Source of the DNA: Flavobacteriales bacterium
Lineage (GTDB): Bacteria; Bacteroidota; Bacteroidia; Flavobacteriales; BACL11
Direction: 5' to 3'
NCBI GenBank assembly: GCA_018664745.1
Contig: JABJNS010000155.1
Coordinates: forward strand, 1 to 6,405
Length of the DNA stretch: 6,405 nucleotides
Both the position numbers and the translations under genes were made by a program. Shown here one piece after another: positions 1 to 6,334 of the stretch (the first letter of the stretch is position 1; each line of letters begins with the position of its first letter). The notes beneath the pieces were generated by a model. The model worked only from the letters and a program-made list of their open reading frames with translations, did not search any database and was not told where the DNA came from.

Positions 1-177
1 ATTAAGACTTGTTCCAGATGGAGCAGTTGCTGTACCTGAAGTAGCGGCAGGATATAAAGATCCATTACAAATTTCTGGTATTGTAGATGAACAAGATTGA
101 ATAGGTCCCGCACCTCCCTGGGAATAACAAAAGGCATAAGTAAATAACGTAAAAAATATAAGTAAGAATCTTTTCAT
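1..177 (-). CDS. Secreted protein, N-terminal fragment (runs off window)
   Basis: An open frame of 59 codons starts with ATG at 177 and runs without a stop to the window edge, so only the N-terminus is visible. Residues 1-19 form a clear Sec signal peptide: a Lys-Arg start, a hydrophobic stretch rich in Leu, Phe and Ile, and a probable cut before Q20 (F-C-Y-S|Q), a cut style common in Bacteroidota. The mature start is rich in Gly, Ser, Thr and Ala and carries two cysteines (C29 and C37). This resembles the N-termini of large surface proteins that often end in gliding-motility or type IX secretion C-terminal domains, but the deciding C-terminus is not here. A promoter element sits just upstream, so it is probably transcribed separately from batE. 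That it is a secreted protein is well supported; the adhesin-like identity is inference. Confidence 0.65.
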   Translation of the reverse strand, partial: MKRFLLIFFTLFTYAFCYSQGGAGPIQSCSSTIPEICNGSLYPAATSGTATAPSGTSLN

Positions 178-202
178 TAAAATGGAGTTTTTTTATAGGT
201 TA

Positions 203-210
203 CAAATATA
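203..210 (-). promoter_or_regulatory. Bacteroidota-type -7 promoter element
   Basis: On the minus strand this reads TATATTTG, an exact match to the TAnnTTTG -7 consensus used by the primary sigma factor of Bacteroidota. It lies in the only real intergenic gap of the window (178-256) and would put the transcription start near 196, leaving a leader of about 20 bases before the ATG at 177. I do not see a convincing TTTG -33 element at the expected 19-21 base spacing, so this may be a weak or regulated promoter. The short leader is A-rich with no Shine-Dalgarno sequence. No terminator-like hairpin for the batE transcript was found in the same gap. Confidence 0.55.
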
Positions 211-256
211 CGAAAAAATTACTTGATTTGTTCTAGATGAAAATAACTAATATTAC

Positions 257-985
257 TTACAAAACCTTACAGCCTGATTCTTTTATCCAACCACTGCTTC
301 CATTTGCAATTTTAATGTTTATCCATTCTCCAATAGTGTCTAAAATCTCAATTTTACTTCCTGAATGTAAAGAGAATAAGTTAGTGCTGTTTGTTGTTGG
401 AGCACTATTTACAACTACTGATGAGGTGAAAATAATAGCTTCTTTTTTAGTTATATTTCTTTGATAAGAACTGTAAGTTGCAAAAACACTGATAAGTGCA
501 AGAGAATACAAAATACTTAAAAAGTGCTCTTTTTTGTAATTAGTAAATTGACTAAGTATCTTTATTGTAAGTGCTAGCCAAATGATTAAAATGCTGATTA
601 ATTGCCAAGAAAATGTATTAAATATTGAGATAAAACTACTCCACCATTTTTTATAAAAAAGCTGAGGAATATCTTCTATTCGGTCAATAATTTTGAGGTT
701 TGCCAGCTCAAGGTTTTGTATGGTTTTGTCGTTTCTCTCTAGTTTTAAGCTTTTCTCATAATGCCATATTGCATTTGCCCAATTTTGTGCTTTATAATGA
801 CAATTTCCTAAGTTGTAGTATAATTCACTACTTTCCAATCCTATAGTTAAAATACTATCATAAAGAGTAATAGCAGAAGTGTAATCTGAGTTATTGTAAG
901 TTCTATTTGCCTTTTCAAAAAGTTGATCTGAAGCAAAAGAACTAATGCTTACTAGGAGGGTGATAATGAGAGTTTTTAATTTCAT
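257..985 (-). CDS. batE: BatE: TPR and SH3-like domain envelope protein
   Basis: This 242-residue protein is the last gene of the Bat operon. Residues 1-18 are a signal peptide ending S-F-A-S. Two TPR units follow at about 20-53 and 54-87, the second with the typical L-G-N and A-x-x-x-Y-x-x-x-L spacing. Two membrane segments lie near 126-144 and 154-170, joined by a short Lys-containing loop. The C-terminal part, about 183-242, reads as a bacterial SH3-like domain, with Leu-x-x-Gly-Ser and Gly-Glu-Trp-Ile then Gly-Trp-Ile near the end. Two membrane passes after a cleaved signal place both the TPR and SH3-like parts in the periplasm and only the loop in the cytoplasm. The ATG overlaps the batD stop by 4 bp (ATGA), which fixes the start. 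Its likely role is as a scaffold for the Bat complex; the ligand of the SH3-like domain is unknown. Confidence 0.92.
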   Translation of the reverse strand: MKLKTLIITLLVSISSFASDQLFEKANRTYNNSDYTSAITLYDSILTIGLESSELYYNLGNCHYKAQNWANAIWHYEKSLKLERNDKTIQNLELANLKIIDRIEDIPQLFYKKWWSSFISIFNTFSWQLISILIIWLALTIKILSQFTNYKKEHFLSILYSLALISVFATYSSYQRNITKKEAIIFTSSVVVNSAPTTNSTNLFSLHSGSKIEILDTIGEWINIKIANGSSGWIKESGCKVL

Positions 986-2736
986 CTTAAGGCAGTTTCA
1001 ACTTCAATAATTATGTGCTTGGCTTTATTTAAAATATCTCCCATTTGTGCGTTTTTATTACTAGCAGGTGCATAGCGTGCAAATTCACATTCATCTAAAA
1101 GAGCAATAAATTGCTTTTCTGTATTGATGTCAATAGCATTAGAGTAAAAGTGTGTGCTAACGGTTTCTTTTGATAAATCTGCTATACTTACTTTAAATTT
1201 ATCAGCAAAATAACCCCAAATTGATTTTTCAATTTCTTCAAAAAACCCATCAAAATTATTGTTATTTATGCAAATTTGTGCATTTTTAAGTCTTTTTAAT
1301 GCTATTTTGTTTGCTTTTTTGTTTTTCCAATCACTGCTTGATTCGTCTGTTTTTCCAACTATTTTGTTGTAAACCCTTAATAATATAAGTAATAGTATTG
1401 GCAAAAAGAATAAGAGGTAGAATAGCTTTTGGTCTAATGCTCGTTCCTTTATTACTTGCAAATTACTTTCCGTAAAAATATAGTGAATGTCTTTTTGCTC
1501 CGCTCTAACTTGTTGCTGACTTGTATTCCCTGTTTCTTGTTCGTTATTTTTACTAGCCGATATTGTTAAGGAATGCTTGCTCGCTTTTTTAGTTTCGTAT
1601 TGTTTCTTTTTTGGGTTGTAAACTATAAGATTAGCTGATGGAATACTATAGTTTCCTTTATATCTTGGTATGAGTAGGTATTCAAAAGTTTTAATGCTTC
1701 TTTTTCTTCCTCCTTCAAATATTCTGTCTGTAATTTTTGGATCATAAACTTCAAAATCTTCAGGAAATTGGATATCTAATGGCTCAATGAGTTCAATGTT
1801 TCCTGTACCTGTAATTGTGAGTTTGTAAGTAATGGCGTTATTTGCATTTATAGTGGTATTATCTACTTCAGAGGATATTTTCATTGCACCAACAGCACTT
1901 TTGAAATTAGCAGGTGGGTTTGGTAAATCCGCTACTTTTATGCTAATTGGTTTGGAGCTGATAAACTCTTCCTGAATATTGTATCCGCCTCCAAAAAAGT
2001 TAGCAAATGGATCTCTGTTATTTCTTTTCTTTTGAATACGGATACTGCATTTGAGTTCCATAGGATCAATAATTAATTCCCCTGATTTTTGTGCTGTTAA
2101 TACAGATTTTTTAATTGTGGCAACATTGTAAGGTATGCCATCTACTACATCTCTTTTAAATCGGCTTGAGGCTTCAAAGTCCTTTGCCCAAAATCCGTTT
2201 AATGCTGGGAGTGAGGATAGTTCGGTATTGTGCAAGTCTACTCTGGTAAATAGTTTGTAGGTGACTAGTATTTGTTCCCCAACTACAATGTTTCGTTTGC
2301 TTACATTAACTTTAATAAATAAGTTGTCATATAGTGCCTTTTGTTGGGCTTTGTTTTTCTTATTTCCTTTTACTACTTTTAGAGAGTATCCTTTGCTTTG
2401 TATTTTTTTTCCTTTAACAGTTATGTTAGCAGGGCTTATGTTGTATGTGCCTTCTTTTGTAGCTTTTAGGTAAAAGGAATAAGTAGTAGAGGTAGTATTT
2501 TGGCTTTTACCATTTACAAAACTAGAGCTACTTTGTGTGGAAGGGTTGGGACCACTTAGAACTCTTAGTCCTTTAAAGTTGGGTGATTTAAAATTATCAC
2601 CTTTTGTATTAATGGAATATTGAATAAGAATTTGCTCTCCAACTATAGCTGGATTTTTATCTGCAGCTACTTTTAGGGTTTGTGCATTTAATGTTGCACT
2701 ACACAATAGAAATAATATGAGGGCTAACTTTTTCAC
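982..2736 (-). CDS. batD: BatD: multi-domain oxygen-tolerance family membrane protein
   Basis: This 584-residue protein has a signal peptide at 1-18 (cut before Q19) and a large periplasmic part made of three beta-rich units at roughly 20-122, 137-268 and 275-394. Units 1 and 2 share a V-G-E-Q-I-L motif (32-37 and 152-157). Units 1 and 3 end in G-x-Y-x-I-x-[PS]-A-N (96-104 and 361-369). A Gln/Asn-rich linker precedes a single membrane segment at about 438-457, then a cytoplasmic helical domain with F-F-E-E-I near 498-502 and E-F-A-R-Y-A at 551-556. The start codon is GTG at 2736-2734, one base after the batC stop. It is the right start because the signal peptide begins at once and no in-frame ATG precedes the hydrophobic core. 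The stop overlaps batE by 4 bp. Family membership is firm; the molecular function of BatD is not established. Confidence 0.93.
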   Translation of the reverse strand: MKKLALILFLLCSATLNAQTLKVAADKNPAIVGEQILIQYSINTKGDNFKSPNFKGLRVLSGPNPSTQSSSSFVNGKSQNTTSTTYSFYLKATKEGTYNISPANITVKGKKIQSKGYSLKVVKGNKKNKAQQKALYDNLFIKVNVSKRNIVVGEQILVTYKLFTRVDLHNTELSSLPALNGFWAKDFEASSRFKRDVVDGIPYNVATIKKSVLTAQKSGELIIDPMELKCSIRIQKKRNNRDPFANFFGGGYNIQEEFISSKPISIKVADLPNPPANFKSAVGAMKISSEVDNTTINANNAITYKLTITGTGNIELIEPLDIQFPEDFEVYDPKITDRIFEGGRKRSIKTFEYLLIPRYKGNYSIPSANLIVYNPKKKQYETKKASKHSLTISASKNNEQETGNTSQQQVRAEQKDIHYIFTESNLQVIKERALDQKLFYLLFFLPILLLILLRVYNKIVGKTDESSSDWKNKKANKIALKRLKNAQICINNNNFDGFFEEIEKSIWGYFADKFKVSIADLSKETVSTHFYSNAIDINTEKQFIALLDECEFARYAPASNKNAQMGDILNKAKHIIIEVETALR

Positions 2737-2740
2737 TTTA
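2734..2740 (-). other. batC stop / batD GTG start junction
   Basis: On the minus strand the junction reads TAA-A-GTG: the batC stop, one base, then a GTG start for batD. This is the only non-ATG start in the window and the only junction with any gap. No Shine-Dalgarno sequence precedes it, so batD translation probably depends on ribosomes finishing batC. Confidence 0.7.
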
Positions 2741-3460
2741 CCAATCTTTTAATACTTTAACTCGTTTGCCTTTTACTTTCTTTTTCTGCAATTCTTCTTG
2801 CAATTCTTTTTCTTGTTGCTGTATTGCTTCTAGCATTTTTTCAGCCGCTTCCTTACTCATTTCTTCCTTTTTTTCTTCTGGCTTATTTTCTTGTTTTCCC
2901 TCTTGTTGCTCTTTGTTTTCTTGGCTTTCTTCTTGCTCCTTATTCTCTTTTTCCTCCTCTTTGTTTTCTCCTTCTTTGTCTTCTTTTTGATCCTCCTTAT
3001 CCTCTTTGTTTTCGTCTTTATTTTCTTGTTCCTGTTGCTGTTGTTTCTGCTGATGAGTAATTGCTAAATTATGCCTTGTATCTTTATCATTAGGATTAAT
3101 CCGTAAAGCACTTTTGTATGCCGCAATAGCTTCTTCTAATTTTTGTTCTTTCACTAAGGAATTTCCTAGGTTATGGTACACTTTTGCTAATTCAGTTTCA
3201 GTTGGTGCATTATCTTTTAGAGCATCAAAAAGTGCAGAAGATTCTTCATAGCGTTCTTGTTTGTAAACAGCATCCGCTAAATTAAAAGAAGCATTAAAAT
3301 AATCTTGATCTTTTTCTAATGATTTTCGGTATTGAATTTCTGCTTCATTATAACTGCTGTCAGTATAGAGTTTATTTCCATCCCTCAAAAATGATTTCTT
3401 GTTTTGAGCAAAGGAGGTAATGCACATTAAAAAAGATAATATGAAGAAGGTATTTTTCAT
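2738..3460 (-). CDS. batC: BatC: secreted periplasmic TPR protein with charged tail
   Basis: This 240-residue protein starts with a signal peptide (1-19, ending S-F-A-Q) and has no other membrane segment, so it should be soluble in the periplasm. TPR-type helices fill about 24-125. The last repeat (92-125) is canonical, with L-G-N at 98-100, A-x-x-x-Y-x-x-A-L at 111-119, and N-P-N at 122-124. Residues 137-200 are an extreme low-complexity linker in which 60 of 64 residues are Lys, Glu, Gln, Asn or Asp. A conserved-looking terminal module (201-240) follows, with a helix M-L-E-A-I-Q-Q-Q-E and a final K-D-W typical of BatC proteins. The ATG shares one base with the batB stop (TAATG). In the family, BatC is a TPR partner of the VWA proteins; a bridging role through the long linker is my inference. 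Confidence 0.92.
   Translation of the reverse strand: MKNTFFILSFLMCITSFAQNKKSFLRDGNKLYTDSSYNEAEIQYRKSLEKDQDYFNASFNLADAVYKQERYEESSALFDALKDNAPTETELAKVYHNLGNSLVKEQKLEEAIAAYKSALRINPNDKDTRHNLAITHQQKQQQQEQENKDENKEDKEDQKEDKEGENKEEEKENKEQEESQENKEQQEGKQENKPEEKKEEMSKEAAEKMLEAIQQQEKELQEELQKKKVKGKRVKVLKDW
2861..3052 (-). repeat. Low-complexity purine-rich tract coding the BatC linker
   Basis: The coding strand here is an imperfect run of GAA, AAG, AAA, CAA, AAC and GAC-type codons, so the opposite strand is strongly pyrimidine-rich. It encodes BatC residues 137-200, with recurring N-K-E, D-K-E and E-N-K units that are not exact DNA repeats. Such tracts tend to vary in length between strains. Cysteine- and serine-rich open frames on the other strand here are by-products of this composition. 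Confidence 0.8.
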
Positions 3461-4494
3461 TAGTCTTTATAAAAGTTAATACGGTTACTCCATTTATTTT
3501 TTCTTCTAAGTAGGATTAAATCTAGCAGTAAAAGGAGTAGTGCTGCACCTAAAAATAATTGGAATCTATCTTTGTATTCAGTAAATACCATAGTACCAAT
3601 TTCTTTCTTTTCCATTTTATTAATTTCAGCAAATAGGGTAGATAGTCCTGCTTTGGAGTTGTTAGCACGCACATAAGTTCCTTTTCCTGCACTTGCAATT
3701 TGTTGTAGTAAATTTTCATTCAACTTACTGACTACAGTGTTCCCATCTCTATCTTTTCGGTAGCCAGTTCGGTTTCCGTATTTATTATAAATAGGAATTG
3801 GTCCTCCTTTGCTGAGTCCCATTCCTAAGGTATGAACGAATATGCCTAGCTCATTGGCTTGCTGGGCACTTTCTATTGCTTTTTCATCATGGCTCTCTCC
3901 ATCAGTAATAATAATGATGGCCTTATTCTGTGCATTTTCCATATCAAAGGACTGCATACTCAAATCAATTGCTTTTGCAATTTCAGTTCCTTGTGTGGGT
4001 ACGATATTTGTACTAACGGTTGATAAAAATAATTTAGCAGCAGAATAATCAGTAGTAATAGGTAACTGTACATAAGCCTCTCCTGCAAAAACAATCAATC
4101 CAATTCTGTCGCCTTCTAATTTATCAATTAAACGGGAGATTGCTAGTTTCGCTCTTTCAAGTCTATTAGGTTTTATGTCCTCAGCCATCATGGAATTAGA
4201 AAGATCAATAGCTATCATTAAATCAACTCCTTCTCTTTTTACTTCCTCCATTTTTGTACCTATTTGTGGGTTGGCTATCCCAATGATGAGTAGAATAAAA
4301 ATAAGAACAGTAAGAATATTCTTTATTTGTGTTCTTTTTTTGGAAAAAGAATGCATCAATTGGTTTACCAATTTACTGTCTCCAAAAAGAGCTAGAGAAT
4401 TTCTTTTCCATCTACTATATAATAGCATTGCTATTATTAAAACGGGAATTCCAAATAGGAAATTCAAATATTCTATATGTTCATATCTTAACAT
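3460..4494 (-). CDS. batB: BatB: membrane-anchored von Willebrand A protein
   Basis: This 344-residue protein opens with the family-typical R-Y-E-H-x-E-Y-L. Two membrane segments lie at about 10-26 and 58-75, flanking a Lys/Arg-rich loop. A VWA domain fills about 90-295, and a third membrane segment lies at about 312-329, followed by a basic tail (R-R-K-N-K). By the positive-inside rule the loop and tail are cytoplasmic and the VWA domain is periplasmic. The MIDAS metal site is complete: D97-x-S99-x-S101, T170 and D198 (I-T-D-G). The motif F-A-G-E-A and P-I-T-T-D (136-149) is shared with BatA. A stretch at about 230-252 rich in Gly, Tyr, Lys, Arg and Asp is the clearest difference from BatA. 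Its ATG directly abuts the batA stop (TAAATG). Metal-dependent protein binding is expected from the family; its partner is not known from sequence. Confidence 0.95.
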   Translation of the reverse strand: MLRYEHIEYLNFLFGIPVLIIAMLLYSRWKRNSLALFGDSKLVNQLMHSFSKKRTQIKNILTVLIFILLIIGIANPQIGTKMEEVKREGVDLMIAIDLSNSMMAEDIKPNRLERAKLAISRLIDKLEGDRIGLIVFAGEAYVQLPITTDYSAAKLFLSTVSTNIVPTQGTEIAKAIDLSMQSFDMENAQNKAIIIITDGESHDEKAIESAQQANELGIFVHTLGMGLSKGGPIPIYNKYGNRTGYRKDRDGNTVVSKLNENLLQQIASAGKGTYVRANNSKAGLSTLFAEINKMEKKEIGTMVFTEYKDRFQLFLGAALLLLLLDLILLRRKNKWSNRINFYKD

Positions 4495-5484
4495 TTAAGG
4501 AATCTGTTTTAAAAAAGTGATTTGTAAAATGAATCCTAAAATTAATAAGCCTAAAGCCCAAAGTGCAAAGGGTAAGAACTCTTCAGAGCGTTTATGAAAT
4601 TCCGTAACTTCTATCTTTGATTTTTCTAGAGCATCAATGTCTTTGTAAATCTCTTTTAAGGAATTATTATTGGTTGCTCGGAAATACTTTCCATCTGTTA
4701 ATGTTGCAATATCTTGTAAGGTTTTTTCATCAATCTTCACTTCTACTTCTTGGTATTGTATCCCAAAAGCAGTTTGGAAAGGGTAGGGAGCAAAGCCTTC
4801 AGTTCCTACACCAATTGTGTACACGCGAATCCCAAATTTCTCAGCAATTTCTGCTGCAGTAAGGGGTGGAATTGTTCCACTATTACTTACTCCATCTGTA
4901 AGTAGGATTATTACTTTTGAAATTGCTTCAGAATCTTTTAACCGATTCACTGCTGTTGCTAGTCCCATTCCTATTGCGGTTCCGTCATCTACCATGCCGC
5001 TTTTTACATCTTGGAATAAATTGATGAGTACATTATGATCGGTTGTAAGCGGGCATTGCGTAAAACTTTCTCCAGCAAAAATAACCAAACCAACTCTGTC
5101 ATTTATTCGCTTACTGATAAAGTCCATTGCTACATTTTTGGAGGCTTCTAGTCTGTCAGGTTTTAAGTCCTGAGCTAACATACTTCCTGAAATGTCCATT
5201 GCCAAAACAATATCAATTCCTTCAGTTGTGATTTCTTCCCAATTAGTAGATGATTGTGGGCGAGCCAAAGCAATAATCATTAAGGTTACTACTGCAATTT
5301 TTAATACAAAAGGAAGGTGGCGCAATTGTTGTTTTATTGTGGGTTTTGTGTCTATTGCTTTAGTTTCAGAAAACAAAATAGCACTGCTGTTGGTTTTGTG
5401 TTTTAGCACATGCCATAGTAGTAGTGCTAATGGCAATACCAATAGATAGAAAAACTCGCTATTTACAAAGGTATAATTAGCCAT
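4495..5484 (-). CDS. batA: BatA: membrane-anchored von Willebrand A protein
   Basis: This 329-residue paralogue of BatB has the same layout. Membrane segments lie at about 11-27 and 57-74 around a basic loop, a VWA domain occupies about 89-290, and a final membrane segment lies at about 303-322 with a short tail. The N-terminus (F-V-N-S-E-F-F-Y-L-L) is typical of BatA. The MIDAS residues are all present: D97-x-S99-x-S101, T169 (D-D-G-T-A-I-G) and D197 (L-T-D-G). The F-A-G-E-S and P-L-T-T-D segment (136-149) matches BatB. The first ATG lies inside the last codons of the upstream gene (8-bp overlap), and the stop abuts batB. Family knowledge suggests BatA and BatB act together, with a MoxR ATPase remodelling something on the cytoplasmic side; a BatA-BatB pair is inferred from adjacency and matching architecture. 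Confidence 0.95.
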   Translation of the reverse strand: MANYTFVNSEFFYLLVLPLALLLWHVLKHKTNSSAILFSETKAIDTKPTIKQQLRHLPFVLKIAVVTLMIIALARPQSSTNWEEITTEGIDIVLAMDISGSMLAQDLKPDRLEASKNVAMDFISKRINDRVGLVIFAGESFTQCPLTTDHNVLINLFQDVKSGMVDDGTAIGMGLATAVNRLKDSEAISKVIILLTDGVSNSGTIPPLTAAEIAEKFGIRVYTIGVGTEGFAPYPFQTAFGIQYQEVEVKIDEKTLQDIATLTDGKYFRATNNNSLKEIYKDIDALEKSKIEVTEFHKRSEEFLPFALWALGLLILGFILQITFLKQIP

Positions 5485-6334
5485 TATTGATCTGTTTTTC
5501 TTTTGTTTGTCCTACAAAATGTTTGGCTAGTTGCATGCTTTCCTTGTTCTCATTTTCATCAGGTTTGCTTTTGGCAAATTTGGCTAAATCGGCTCTTTGC
5601 AACAGGATAGTAATACTCGCTAATTGCTCGTTATTTACTTTGCTTTTTAGTTCGCTTATTATTTCGTCAGTGGCAAGTTCAAGAGCAATAAAGTTAAATC
5701 TATTTTCAGTATATCTTCTGATGATTTCTGAAAGTTCAGTATAGTATTGTTTTATGTTTCCTGCTTGCCATACCTGTGCTTCATCTAGTGCTGTTAATTG
5801 TTGTATAGCAGTAATATCGGCAGGGATAATCACTTTTGGCTTTTCAATTTTAACTTCATCTTTCTTATTGAATACATACTTTTTAAGCAAGAAAATAATC
5901 AGAGCCAACACAATAATGCCAACAAGCCAAGGCCAAATATCACTCCAACCAATGGGTGCTTTCATGGGTTGTTTTATGTCTTTTAGTTCAGCTCCTTCTT
6001 CCAATATAACAGTTTGTACATTTAATAGTAACCCTTGTGTTTTGCTGTTTTCTGAAAATGAAATAGGAGGGATGTAATAACTTCCACTATCCCAAACGGT
6101 AATGATGAAGTTTTGTGAAATTAAATTCTCGTTAGTATCTAGCTTTCCTTGTTTAATGATTTCAATTCCGTCTGCCAAAAACTCATCATATGTAGGCCAT
6201 ACTTCAGTTTCACTGATTGGATTACTGATGCTGAAATTTATTTGCTCACCAATCAGGATCGCGTTAGTGTCTAGCTTTGCGGTTTGGGCAAAAGCAAAAT
6301 TGCTAATCAATCGAAGTAGGATTAATTTTTTCAT
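5477..6334 (-). CDS. Small BatD-like single-pass membrane protein (DUF4381-like)
   Basis: This 285-residue protein sits between the DUF58 gene and batA, the usual position of a short BatD-like or DUF4381-like gene in flavobacterial Bat operons. It has a short signal peptide (1-16, cut before Q17), one periplasmic beta unit at about 17-125, a membrane segment at 134-151, a basic stop-transfer stretch, and a cytoplasmic helical domain at about 170-275. The beta unit carries L-I-G-E-Q-I (27-32) and G-S-Y-Y-I-P-P (84-90), both echoing BatD. The cytoplasmic helices align without gaps to the BatD tail around Y197-F213 and L244-A254. The start is secure: the ATG overlaps the DUF58 stop (ATGA) and an in-frame TAG lies two codons before it. 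An Arg at position 8 interrupts the signal peptide core. The resemblance to BatD is visible in the sequence; the DUF4381-like label is from memory of this operon. Confidence 0.85.
   Translation of the reverse strand: MKKLILLRLISNFAFAQTAKLDTNAILIGEQINFSISNPISETEVWPTYDEFLADGIEIIKQGKLDTNENLISQNFIITVWDSGSYYIPPISFSENSKTQGLLLNVQTVILEEGAELKDIKQPMKAPIGWSDIWPWLVGIIVLALIIFLLKKYVFNKKDEVKIEKPKVIIPADITAIQQLTALDEAQVWQAGNIKQYYTELSEIIRRYTENRFNFIALELATDEIISELKSKVNNEQLASITILLQRADLAKFAKSKPDENENKESMQLAKHFVGQTKEKQINNG

Noticed and set aside
218..236. Possible hairpin around the TCTAGA palindrome after batE
   Set aside because: Only short complementary ends flank mismatches, and no stable GC stem or adjacent U-run follows, so it is not a credible terminator.
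237..464. A 75-codon plus-strand open frame beginning in the intergenic gap
   Set aside because: It is antisense to the BatE SH3-like domain, with no promoter or domain evidence.
2517..2524. TAGTTTTG on the minus strand, matching the TAnnTTTG -7 consensus inside batD
   Set aside because: It lies well within the coding region with no gene start just downstream; such short AT-rich matches are expected by chance.
2766..3060. Two plus-strand open frames rich in Cys, Ser, Phe and Leu
   Set aside because: They are the antisense of the BatC Lys/Glu/Gln linker; pyrimidine-rich sequence produces stop-free frames. No signal for translation or recognisable domain.
4175..4498. A 107-codon plus-strand open frame opposite the batB start
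   Set aside because: It mirrors membrane-coding sequence of BatB, whose family match and MIDAS residues are decisive; the antisense protein matches nothing I recognise.
5754..6077. A 107-codon plus-strand open frame opposite the small BatD-like gene
   Set aside because: It lies fully within a well-supported minus-strand gene with signal peptide, membrane span and coupled start.
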